A DNA stretch of 64,000 nt from Alloalcanivorax gelatiniphagus (GTDB taxonomy: Bacteria; Pseudomonadota; Gammaproteobacteria; Pseudomonadales; Alcanivoracaceae), in the NCBI RefSeq assembly GCF_005938655.1, contig NZ_VCQT01000038.1:151144-215143 (forward strand), in the 5' to 3' direction. Positions 22,066-29,938 of the stretch are shown in pieces (positions within the stretch are counted from its first letter, which is position 1; the number at the start of each line of letters is the position of its first letter). The position numbers and the translations under genes were made by a program. The notes below the pieces were generated by a model. The model did no database searches, was not told the DNA's origin, and saw only the letters and a program-made list of their open reading frames with translations.

Positions 22066-23216
22066 TGCTCCCGGCGCAGCACCAGAGCGGTGGCTTCGCT
22101 CATGGTGGCGCCATTGCCGGTGATCAGGGCGTGGCGGGCGTTGGCGATCTGCCGGCCTTCGGCCTGGTGGCGCAGTTGCCGCACCGCCTCGATGATGTGG
22201 GACATGCCGCCGGCCAGATCGGCCTGGCCGAACGACAGCTGGCCGCCGTGGGTATTCAGCGGCTGGTCGCCCTCCGCGCTCAGGTCGTGGGCCGCCAGCC
22301 AGGGGCCGCCCTGCCCCGGCGGGCACAGGCCGGCGTCTTCCACGGTCACCGCCAGCATGATGCTGTAGCAGTCATACAGCGACAGCAGGTCCATTTGCCC
22401 GGCGTCCACCCCGGCCTGCTGGAAGGCCCGGGCCATGGCCGGTTTGAGCGGACCGGAGAGCAGATCCGGGGCGCCGGAGATGGCCCGGTGGGTCACCTTT
22501 TCGCCGGCGCCGGCCAGCAGCACCGGCGGCTGCCGCAGGGTCCTGGCCCGCCGTGCCGAGGTGACCACGAAGGCGGCGCCGCCGGCGCAGGGCATCACCA
22601 CTTCCAGCAAGCGCAGCGGCTCCGCCACCCAGGGCGAGTTGAGCACCTCGTCCACGGTGATCGGCGCGTCGCGGAAAATCGCCTGGGGATGGCGGGCGGC
22701 GTTGCGGCGCTGGGCCGCCACCGCCGTGGCCAGCTGCTCGCTGGTGGTGCCGTAATGATGCATGTGCGCCTGGGCGATCATGGCGTAGGCGGCGTTGGCG
22801 CCGGAGGCGCCGAACGGCACGTCGAACTCGCGGATCGGGTTGCGGTTGGGCGAGCGCGGCGGCGTTGCCTCGCGGGTGTTGGCCAGCACGCACAGCACCG
22901 CCTCGCACATGCCGGCGTTGATCGCCGCCGCCGCCCGCCAGGCCATGCCGGCGCCGGAGGCGCCGCCCAGGTCCACCACATTGCTCATGGTGGGCCGCAG
23001 GCCCAGGTACTCGCTGACCGTGGCCGGCACGTGCTGGGGGGTCTCGCCCACCTGGGGCCCCACCAGCAGGCCGTCGATGGCGGCGGGCTCCAGGCCGGCG
23101 TCGGCCACCGCTTCCGCGCTCACCCGGGCGATCATGCCCAGGGTGGTTTCACCCTCGGTGCGGCGCGTCGGGGTCAGCTCGGCGATGCCGGCGATGGCGC
23201 AGTCCCAGTGGCTCAT
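22062..23216 (-). CDS. Thiolase-fold lipid-transfer-type protein
   Basis: This 384-residue protein has the thiolase fold of the SCP-x/DitF-like branch: CAIAGIAELTPTRRTEGETTLGMIARVSAEAVADAGLEPAAIDGLLVG at the start and NTHGGQLSFGQADLAGGMSHIIEA near the end. At the position of the nucleophilic cysteine it has DLGGASGAGMAW, so classical thiolysis is not expected. Such proteins with OB-fold partners act as acyl-CoA lyases or aldolase-type enzymes in steroid and terpenoid breakdown. The start overlaps the synthetase stop and the stop overlaps the OB-fold start (both four bases). Confidence 0.88.
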   Translation of the reverse strand: MSHWDCAIAGIAELTPTRRTEGETTLGMIARVSAEAVADAGLEPAAIDGLLVGPQVGETPQHVPATVSEYLGLRPTMSNVVDLGGASGAGMAWRAAAAINAGMCEAVLCVLANTREATPPRSPNRNPIREFDVPFGASGANAAYAMIAQAHMHHYGTTSEQLATAVAAQRRNAARHPQAIFRDAPITVDEVLNSPWVAEPLRLLEVVMPCAGGAAFVVTSARRARTLRQPPVLLAGAGEKVTHRAISGAPDLLSGPLKPAMARAFQQAGVDAGQMDLLSLYDCYSIMLAVTVEDAGLCPPGQGGPWLAAHDLSAEGDQPLNTHGGQLSFGQADLAGGMSHIIEAVRQLRHQAEGRQIANARHALITGNGATMSEATALVLRREQ

Positions 23217-25177
23217 GCCCGCACCTCCGCCACCGTCACGAACTCATCCAGACAATCCGGATTGAGCAGCGAGCCTTTGTTTTTCACCGGCTTGCCGGTG
23301 AGCAGTTGCAGCACCGCTTTCTCCACCTTCTTGCCGTTCAGGGTGTAGGGAATTTCCGGCACCGGGAAGATGCGCTTGGGCACATGGCGGGGCGACGCTT
23401 CGCTCAGCAGCGACGAGCGAATCCGTTGTTCCAGGGCGTCGTCCATGGCCTGCTCCGCCCCGGTGACCACGAACAGCCACAGGTCCATGTCGCCGCCCTC
23501 CGCCGGGTAGCCGATCACCAGGGAATCCTCCACGCCCTCCAGCGCTTCCACCACCCGGTAGATTTCCGAGGGGCCCATGCGCACGCCGCCGGGCTTGAGC
23601 AATGTATCGCTGCGGCCGGTGATGACGATGCCACCGCTGGCGGTGAAATAGGCCACGTCGCCGTGGGTCCAGATGTCGGCGCGCTCGCCAAAATAGGTGT
23701 CCAGGTAACGCTGCCAGCCGTCCTCGCCCCAGAACCCCAGGGGCATGGACGGGAACGGTTCGGTGCACACCAGGTCGCCGTGGCGGCCGAGCACCGGAAT
23801 GTCCCGCTCGTCGAGCATGGCCATGGCCATGCCCAGGGCCGGCACCTGGATTTCGCCGGCGCGCACCGGCCCGGCCGGGTTGCCCATCACGAAGCAGCCG
23901 AGGATTTCGGTGCCACCGGAAATCGACGCCAGGCACAGGTCCGCCTTCACCGCGTCGTAGACCCAGCGGAAGTTTTCCTCGGTGAGCGGCGCGCCGGCGC
24001 TCATCACCATGCGCAGGGCGGACAGGTCATGGTCATCGCCGGGCCGCCGCCCGTCCTGCTCCAGCAGCGACAGGTACTTGGGGCTGGTGCCGAAATGAGT
24101 GGTGCCGGTCTCGGCGGCGATGCGCCACAGCACGTCATGGTCCAGGGTGCCGTCCTGTTTCGGCAGGGCGGCGCCGTCGTAGAGCACCAGGGTGGCGCCG
24201 CTGGCGCGGGCGGTGATCATCCAGTGGTACATCATCCAGGCGGTGGAGGTGTAATAGAGGATGCGGTCGCCGGGCCCGATATCGCAGTGCAGCATGTGCT
24301 CCTTGCGATGATTGATCAGGGTGCCGCCGGCGCTGTGCACGATGCACTTGGGCAGGCCGGTGGTGCCGGAGGTGTAAATCACATACAGCGGGTGATTGAA
24401 CGGCAGCGCCACATAGTCCGGTTGCGCCGGCGCGCCCCGGGCCAGGTCGTCCAGCCGCTGGCCGGGGACGTTGGCCCCGGGGGCCTCGCCGTCGCCGCAC
24501 AGCAGCAGATGGGCCACGTTCAGTTTATTGGCGATCTCCGCCACCCGTTCGCCGATGTCATGCTGGCGGCCGTTGTACCGGTAGCGGGGCACCGCCACCA
24601 GCACCTTGGGTTCGATCTGACCGAAGCGGTCGAGCACGCCGTTGACGCCGAACTCCGGCGCGCAGGCGGACCAGATCGCGCCGATGGAGGCGGTGGCCAG
24701 CACCAGCACCAGGGTGTCCAGGGTGTTGGGCATCAGGCCGGCGACCCGGTCGCCCTCGCCCACGCCGAGCGCACGCAGGGCCTGCTGGGCGCCGGCCACC
24801 CGCTCGCGCAATTGCGCCAGGGTCACTTCCCGGCCCACGCCGTCCTCGCCGGTTTCGATCACCGCGATGTCCGCGTCGTCCCCGGCCAGCAGGTTCTCGG
24901 CGAAGTTCATCCGCGCGCCGACGAAAAAGCGGGCGCCGATCATGCGGGCGTCACCGTCCCGGCTCAGCACCTGATCGTAGTCGCTGGCCAGGGGCGCGGC
25001 GAAGCGCCAGAACTCGGCCCAGAAGTCTTCCAGGCAGGTCACCGAGTAGCGATGCAGGTCGGCGTAGCCGGCGCCTTCCAGCCCCACCTGCCGGGCGAAG
25101 CGGGCGATCTGCGTGCCGGCCGCCTGTTGCGGGGTGGGCGTCCAGCACAGCGGCGCCAGGTTTTCCGTGTAACTCAT
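23213..25177 (-). CDS. aacS: Acetoacetyl-CoA synthetase
   Basis: This 654-residue acyl-CoA synthetase activates acetoacetate with ATP and CoA. It has the ANL-family signature YVIYTSGTTGLPKCIVHSAGG, the acetoacetyl-type N terminus (WTPTPQQAAGTQIARFARQV and FWRFAAPLASDYDQVL), the LYYTSTAWMMYHWM region, ASISGGTEILGCFV (where AACS differs from acetate synthetases) and the C-terminal Lys in LNGKKVEKAV. ATG 25177 has CAGGAG upstream. It is first in a minus-strand operon of thiolase-type genes after the AtoE-like transporter, so uptake and activation of short ketone or fatty acids is the coherent reading. Confidence 0.95.
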   Translation of the reverse strand: MSYTENLAPLCWTPTPQQAAGTQIARFARQVGLEGAGYADLHRYSVTCLEDFWAEFWRFAAPLASDYDQVLSRDGDARMIGARFFVGARMNFAENLLAGDDADIAVIETGEDGVGREVTLAQLRERVAGAQQALRALGVGEGDRVAGLMPNTLDTLVLVLATASIGAIWSACAPEFGVNGVLDRFGQIEPKVLVAVPRYRYNGRQHDIGERVAEIANKLNVAHLLLCGDGEAPGANVPGQRLDDLARGAPAQPDYVALPFNHPLYVIYTSGTTGLPKCIVHSAGGTLINHRKEHMLHCDIGPGDRILYYTSTAWMMYHWMITARASGATLVLYDGAALPKQDGTLDHDVLWRIAAETGTTHFGTSPKYLSLLEQDGRRPGDDHDLSALRMVMSAGAPLTEENFRWVYDAVKADLCLASISGGTEILGCFVMGNPAGPVRAGEIQVPALGMAMAMLDERDIPVLGRHGDLVCTEPFPSMPLGFWGEDGWQRYLDTYFGERADIWTHGDVAYFTASGGIVITGRSDTLLKPGGVRMGPSEIYRVVEALEGVEDSLVIGYPAEGGDMDLWLFVVTGAEQAMDDALEQRIRSSLLSEASPRHVPKRIFPVPEIPYTLNGKKVEKAVLQLLTGKPVKNKGSLLNPDCLDEFVTVAEVRA

Positions 25178-25208
25178 TGATGCACTCCTGTTTTTTCTCA
25201 GGGAAAAC

Positions 25209-26561
25209 TCAGCCGAACAGCGGCGGCAACAAAGTGATGCCAAGGCCGAAGATGGCGAATGCGAACAGCATCATCACCGCCGTATAGCCGACCACATCGC
25301 GGGCCTTGAGGGCGGTGACGCCGAGCAGCGGCAGCATCCACATGGGCTGGATGGCGTTGGTGAGCTGGTCGCCGTAACCGAACGCCAGCACCGTGACCGC
25401 GTTGTCCACGCCCAGGCTCTGGCCGGCCTGGATCAGCAACGGCCCCTGCACCGCCCATTGGCCGCCGGCGGACGGCACCATCAGGTTGACCACCCCGGCG
25501 CTGACCATGGCCAGCAGCGGGAAGGTGCCCGGCGTGGAGATCGACACCAGCCAGTTGGCGAACACCGTGACCAGCCCGGAGCCGGCCATCATGCCCATGA
25601 TCCCGGCGTACAGCGGAAACTGGAGCACGATCTGGCCGCAGGCGCGGATGCCGTCGTCGATGGCGTTCACATAGGCCATGGGGGTGCGGTAGGCGATCAG
25701 GCCGAACACCAGCAGCGCGAAATTCACCAGGTTCAGGTTCAGGTCGAAGCCGTTGGTGTAGAAGTGCCAGACCAGGTAGCCGAGACCGGGAACCACCAGC
25801 ATCCAGTTAAGGATGGCCGCGTTCTCCAGCTTTTCCGCCAGGGTGGTGGTGCCGTCTTCCTGGCCGGCGTCATTCGGTTGCTCGGCGACCACCTCGTCGT
25901 CGCTGACTTCCTGCACGTCTTCCGGGTTCGGATGCATGGCCCGGTAGATCAGCGGAATCACGATCAGATAGGCGAGGAAGGTAATCAGGTTGGCCGGCGA
26001 GAAGATGGTTTCCGACACCGGGATCAGACCGATCTGATCGGCCAGGAAATGGTTTTGGGTATTCACCAGCAACGGCGCCGAGGCGGACAGCCCGAAGTTA
26101 AAGATGATCAGCCCGGAAAAGCCGGCGGCGGCGGCCAGCGGGTAGTGCACCTTGATGCCTCGGGACTTGGCCTGGCTGCACACCTCACGGGCGGCGATGG
26201 CGCCGACGATCAGGCCCAGGCCCCAGCTCAGGAACCCGAACACCACCGCCAGCACGGTAACCAGCATCACCGCCTGGCCGGCGGTGCGCGGCAGCGCGGC
26301 GGCCCGGCTCACCGCCCGGCGCACCGGTGGCGAACTGGCCAGCACGTAACCGAACAGCAGGATTACCACCATCTGCATGGAAAACTGCAGCAGATTCCAG
26401 AAGCCGTCGTACCAGTGGCCGACCATCTGCGCCGGGCTCTGATGGGTAATGACAATGCCCATCAGGTACACCACCGCGGACAGCAGAATGGCGAAGATAA
26501 AGGGGTTGGGAATGAATTGACGGGAAACGCGCGCGCATATCGCGCCGGCGGCCTGAAGCAT
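25209..26561 (-). CDS. Short-chain fatty acid transporter, AtoE type
   Basis: This 450-residue inner-membrane protein matches the AtoE/short-chain fatty acid permease family: RVSRQFIPNPFIFAILLSAVVYLMGI and YDGFWNLLQFSMQMVVILLFGYVLA near the start, then FSWGLGLIVGAIAAREV-like and VPSAGGQWAVQGPLL, the family hallmark near the C terminus. It should import acetoacetate, butyrate or similar acids. ATG 26561 has GGAGG eleven bases upstream; earlier in-frame codons run into the operator. The gene lies 31 bases ahead of aacS, so they are probably one transcript under the TetR operator upstream. Confidence 0.93.
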   Translation of the reverse strand: MLQAAGAICARVSRQFIPNPFIFAILLSAVVYLMGIVITHQSPAQMVGHWYDGFWNLLQFSMQMVVILLFGYVLASSPPVRRAVSRAAALPRTAGQAVMLVTVLAVVFGFLSWGLGLIVGAIAAREVCSQAKSRGIKVHYPLAAAAGFSGLIIFNFGLSASAPLLVNTQNHFLADQIGLIPVSETIFSPANLITFLAYLIVIPLIYRAMHPNPEDVQEVSDDEVVAEQPNDAGQEDGTTTLAEKLENAAILNWMLVVPGLGYLVWHFYTNGFDLNLNLVNFALLVFGLIAYRTPMAYVNAIDDGIRACGQIVLQFPLYAGIMGMMAGSGLVTVFANWLVSISTPGTFPLLAMVSAGVVNLMVPSAGGQWAVQGPLLIQAGQSLGVDNAVTVLAFGYGDQLTNAIQPMWMLPLLGVTALKARDVVGYTAVMMLFAFAIFGLGITLLPPLFG

Positions 26562-26643
26562 GTTGTTGTCCTCCACCTGTCGTGTCGGTTTTATTATTCG
26601 AACGCTCTTGTTGGGTCGGCCGGTCCGGCAAACACAGGACTGT

Positions 26644-26678
26644 ACCGACTGGTCCATACACTAGAATGACCAGTCGGT
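26644..26678. promoter_or_regulatory. TetR-type operator upstream of atoE-like gene
   Basis: ACCGACTGGTC (26644-26654) and GACCAGTCGGT (26668-26678) are perfect inverse copies 13 bases apart, about 80 bases before the transporter start. The sequence resembles operators of TetR regulators of acyl-CoA metabolism; the regulator at 26912 is the likely binder. Confidence 0.75.
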
Positions 26679-26911
26679 CGCTGTAAAGCCCGCCCTCTGA
26701 TCCGCCGAGCACCCAGCCGAAGCCCGATCAATAAAGGCTAAGTGATTGATATATAGTAAAAATAAGAAAATACAATGAAAGCCGGCAACGCCATTGGCTT
26801 TGCCAATGAAGAGCCGGCAGGCCCCGGGATTACCGGGTTTGGAGGGAAATCGCCTGTACCGATTGGTACATCAAAAAGCGATAAAAAAGAAAATTCTAGT
26901 ATCGAAAGGGT
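26679..26911. promoter_or_regulatory. Regulatory gap with a second operator-like site
   Basis: TGTACCGATTGGTACA (26855-26870) is a 16-base near-palindrome with the same ACCGA/TTGGT core as the operator at 26644. The rest of this AT-rich 230 bases between tetR and the transporter holds no supported gene. Confidence 0.55.
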
Positions 26912-27484
26912 CTAATCGCGGGGGCGTTTCAGGCCGTTCAGTATCAGATCGCAGAACGATTCGGCGATTGCCTCCGGGCTGCGGTGGCCATCCGGGCGCA
27001 GCCACAGGTAGCTGTAGTGATGCATGCCCAGCACCGCCTTGACCGACAGGGAATCGGTTTCCTCGAATTCACCGCTGTCGAAACCGGCGCTCAGAATGCG
27101 CCCCCAAACCCCTTCGTACTGGCGGTGCAGGTCGAGCAGCGCCTGGCGGTTGTCGCCGGTGACCGCGTGCATTTCACGGAAGCACACGGTCAGCTCCGAC
27201 AGGTCGTCGGCGACGCTGCGCATCACCGCCCGGGAAAAACGCCGCAACCGCTGCTCGGCGGGCATCTCCTCACCCAGCAACCGCTCGCCCAGGGCCACCA
27301 GCTCGCGCAAATAGCGGGTGGTGATCTCGAACAGCATTTCCTCCTTGTTGGAGAAATAGTGATACAGGGAGCTACGCCCCAGGCCGGTGGCCTTCTCCAG
27401 GTCACTCATGCCGGTGGCGTGGAAACCCTTGCGGGCGAACAGATCCGCGGCGGCACGCAGCAGCCGGGTACGATTGTCGTTCAT
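26912..27484 (-). CDS. TetR regulator of the ketone/fatty acid operon
   Basis: This 190-residue TetR protein has its helix-turn-helix at residues about 8-55: TRLLRAAADLFARKGFHATGMSDLEKATGLGRSSLYHYFSNKEEMLFEI. The C-terminal ligand domain (LSVKAVLGMHHYSYLWLRP) resembles the group controlling acyl-CoA or ketone metabolism. It lies upstream of and in line with the AtoE-like transporter gene, with two operator-like palindromes between; a fatty-acyl or acetoacetyl-CoA ligand is inferred. ATG 27484 is used because upstream codons are not homologous. Confidence 0.9.
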   Translation of the reverse strand: MNDNRTRLLRAAADLFARKGFHATGMSDLEKATGLGRSSLYHYFSNKEEMLFEITTRYLRELVALGERLLGEEMPAEQRLRRFSRAVMRSVADDLSELTVCFREMHAVTGDNRQALLDLHRQYEGVWGRILSAGFDSGEFEETDSLSVKAVLGMHHYSYLWLRPDGHRSPEAIAESFCDLILNGLKRPRD

Positions 27485-27565
27485 GGGCCCCCGAGGTGGT
27501 CGCTGAAGAATCACGGCCGCTCATTATAAGGCCAACACCCGCCGGGTCCATGGCGGACCGGTCCG

Positions 27566-28423
27566 TCAGGGGAGCGCGGAGGCCAGCGCCTTGCCGATTT
27601 CGGCGATGGCGGCGTTGCGCTGGTCCATGGAGGCGTCGGCTTCGGTGAGGTAGATGGCCGCCAGCACCGGGCCGCGTTGCGGTGGCCACATCACGGCGAT
27701 GATGCTCCGGGAACCATGCCCGCCGGCGCCGGTTTTATCGGCGACGGTCCAGTTGTCCGGCACACCGGCGCGCAGCAGGTCGTCGGCCACCCGGTCGGCT
27801 TTCATCCAGTCCAGCAGTTGCCGCCGCGAGTCGGCGCTCAACACCTCACCGAACAGCAGCGTGTACAGGGTGTCCAGCATGGCGTCGGGCGTGGTGGTGT
27901 CGCGCAGGTCGCCGGGGGTGCCTTCGTTCAGTTCGGTTTCGTAGCGGTCCAGGCGCGTTACCGTATCGCCGGTGCCGCGCAGAAAGGCGGTCAGCCCGGC
28001 GGGGCCGTCGATGGCGTTGAGCACCAGGTTGGCGGCGGTGTTGTCGCTGAGGGTAATGGTCGCTTCACAGAGCGCGGCCAGGGTCATGCCGTCTTCCACA
28101 TGCTGCTCGGTGGTCGGCGAGTAGGTCACCAGGTCGTCCTTGGTGTAGCGGACCCGCCGGTTGAGTTGTTCCTCGCCGGCATCCACCTTGTGCAGCAGGG
28201 CACCGCAGGCCAGCACCTTGAAGGTGCTGGCGAACGGAAAACGCTGGTCCGCCTGATAGCGCCACCGGCGGCCGCTGTCGGTATCGGATATGGCCACTCC
28301 GACCCGCGCCTGCAGCCGGTTTTCCACCTGCTTCACCGTATCGATCACCGCATCGTCGGCCCGCGCCGTGGCCGCCAGCACCAGCAATCCCAAACCGACC
28401 ATCAAAACCCGACCATTCAACAC
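27566..28423 (-). CDS. Class A beta-lactamase
   Basis: This 285-residue serine beta-lactamase has all class A motifs: STFK at 66-69 (nucleophile Ser66), SDN at 126-128, ETELN at 162-166 (general-base Glu) and KTG at 230-232. A signal peptide (VLNGRVLMVGLGLLVLAATARA) directs export to the periplasm. Cysteines at 73 and 119 could form the conserved disulfide seen in TEM-like enzymes. GTG 28423 is chosen for AAGGAG upstream; ATG 28402 would shorten the signal. No mobile-element or regulator gene of the AmpR type adjoins it, so it looks chromosomal. Hydrolysis of penicillins is expected; the spectrum cannot be judged. Confidence 0.95.
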   Translation of the reverse strand: MLNGRVLMVGLGLLVLAATARADDAVIDTVKQVENRLQARVGVAISDTDSGRRWRYQADQRFPFASTFKVLACGALLHKVDAGEEQLNRRVRYTKDDLVTYSPTTEQHVEDGMTLAALCEATITLSDNTAANLVLNAIDGPAGLTAFLRGTGDTVTRLDRYETELNEGTPGDLRDTTTPDAMLDTLYTLLFGEVLSADSRRQLLDWMKADRVADDLLRAGVPDNWTVADKTGAGGHGSRSIIAVMWPPQRGPVLAAIYLTEADASMDQRNAAIAEIGKALASALP

Positions 28424-28441
28424 AACCACTCCTTCTATCAA

Positions 28442-28515
28442 TGTAGAAGCGGCTTCAGCCGCGATCAGACAGCGTGTTCGGTCAGCACCTGATCGCGGCT
28501 GAAGCCGCTCCTGCA
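28442..28515. repeat. Two inverted REP palindromes
   Basis: GTAGAAGCGGCTTCAGCCGC plus GATC (28442-28467) and GATCGCGGCTGAAGCCGCTC (28491-28515) face each other between the efflux operon and the beta-lactamase gene. Confidence 0.9.
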
Positions 28516-28525
28516 TTATAGCGGT

Positions 28526-29938
28526 TCAGCGCGTCTCGGGATCGTCAGCCGGCAACGGCGCCCCCGCCAGCGTCCGATAAATGCCAACCATGGCCAGGGT
28601 TTCCGAGGTGCGGCTTTCGATCAGGCGGTCCCGGGTGTCGATCAGTTCCTGCTCGGCGGCCAGCACCTCGAAGTAACCGATGTAACCCTGCTCATAGCGG
28701 GTGCGGGCCAGCTGCGCCGCCCGGCCGGCGGCGTCGGTGGCGTCTTCCAGGCGGGCGCTGCGCACCCGCGAGTGTTGGTAGCGCGCCAGCTGGGTCTCGG
28801 TTTCGGCGAGCGCTTCCAGCACCGTCTGCCGGTAGTCCGCCAGGGCCGCCCGGCTGGCCGCGTCGGCGGCGTCGATGCGGCTGCGCACGCCGCCGAAATC
28901 CAGGAAGGTCCAGTCCACGCCCAGGGCCACGGCGCGGGATTCCGCCGGGCCGCTGAACAGGTCGGAGGAGTCCGCCGCCACCGAGCCGATCAACGCATCC
29001 AGACTGAAGCTGGGGAACAGGTCGGCGGTGGCCACGCCGATGCGCGCGCTGGTGGCGGCCAGCCGCCGTTCCGCCGCGCGGATGTCCGGACGGCGGCGCA
29101 GGGCGTCGCCGGGGCTGCCCACCGGAATCACCGGCAGGCTGTCCGGCAGCGACCCGGGCAGGGTCAGCTGGCCAAGCAGGGCCCCCGGCTCCTGGCCGGT
29201 GAGCACGGCGATGCGGTACATGCGCTCGCGGATGCCCGCCTCCAGGTCCGGCAGGGTGGCGCGGATGGCGTCCAGCCTGGCGCGGGCACGCACCCGGTCG
29301 AACTCGGTACCACGGCCGGCGTCCAGACGCGCCTGCACAATGTCCAGGGACTCCCGCTGGTTGGCCACGTTGCGGTGGGCCATGCGCAGCTGTTGCTGCA
29401 GCCCGCGCAGCTCGAAGTAATCGCTGGCCAGGCGTCCCACCAGGGCCACCCGCAGGGCGTCCAGGTCGGCGCCGGCGGCGTCCAGATCCGCCTGACGGGC
29501 CTCGCGGCCCCGGCGCAGGCGGCCGAACAGATCCAGTTCCCAGCGGGCGGCGGCGCCGACCTGGTAGCGGGTGACCCGCTCCCGGTCCGGCTCGGCCCGT
29601 TCCACCCGCGCCAGATGCTGTTCGCCGGCGGAGCCGCTGGCGCTCAGGGTCGGATATTGGTCGGCCCGGGCACCGCGCAACAGCGCGCCGGCCTGGTCCA
29701 GCCGGGCCAGGGCCGCCTGCAGATTCTGGTTGGCGTCCAGGGTCTGTTCGATCAGGTGCGCCAGCAGCGGGTCCTGAAAACCGTTCCAGAAACGGCGCTG
29801 CTCGCCCTCGAAGGCGCCGCTATCGCGGGCCTCCTGGAAGCGCTCCGGCGCTTGCAAATCCGGGGCCTGGTAATCCGGCCCCACGGCGCAGGCGCTCAAC
29901 AACAGCAGCGCCGCGCCGGATAGAAGTACGTTACGCAT
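28526..29938 (-). CDS. RND efflux outer-membrane lipoprotein (NodT/OprM type)
   Basis: This 470-residue outer-membrane factor forms the trimeric exit duct of the tripartite pump. MRNVLLSGAALLLLSACAVGPDYQAP carries a lipobox (LSAC) and the family's C-x-V-G-P-D-Y start; two OEP repeats follow (LIEQTLDANQNLQAALARLDQAG... and LEALAETETQLARYQ...), ending in TRYEQGYIGYFEVLAAEQELIDTRDRLIESR. ATG 29938 overlaps the pump gene's stop by eight bases. It is the last gene of the three-gene efflux operon. Confidence 0.94.
   Translation of the reverse strand: MRNVLLSGAALLLLSACAVGPDYQAPDLQAPERFQEARDSGAFEGEQRRFWNGFQDPLLAHLIEQTLDANQNLQAALARLDQAGALLRGARADQYPTLSASGSAGEQHLARVERAEPDRERVTRYQVGAAARWELDLFGRLRRGREARQADLDAAGADLDALRVALVGRLASDYFELRGLQQQLRMAHRNVANQRESLDIVQARLDAGRGTEFDRVRARARLDAIRATLPDLEAGIRERMYRIAVLTGQEPGALLGQLTLPGSLPDSLPVIPVGSPGDALRRRPDIRAAERRLAATSARIGVATADLFPSFSLDALIGSVAADSSDLFSGPAESRAVALGVDWTFLDFGGVRSRIDAADAASRAALADYRQTVLEALAETETQLARYQHSRVRSARLEDATDAAGRAAQLARTRYEQGYIGYFEVLAAEQELIDTRDRLIESRTSETLAMVGIYRTLAGAPLPADDPETR

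Noticed and set aside
23306..25180. Long plus-strand frame opposite acetoacetyl-CoA synthetase
   Set aside because: Histidine/glycine-rich antisense shadow with no motif; the minus-strand gene has complete ANL-family signatures. The same holds for similar frames opposite the RND pump and the acyl-CoA carboxylase.
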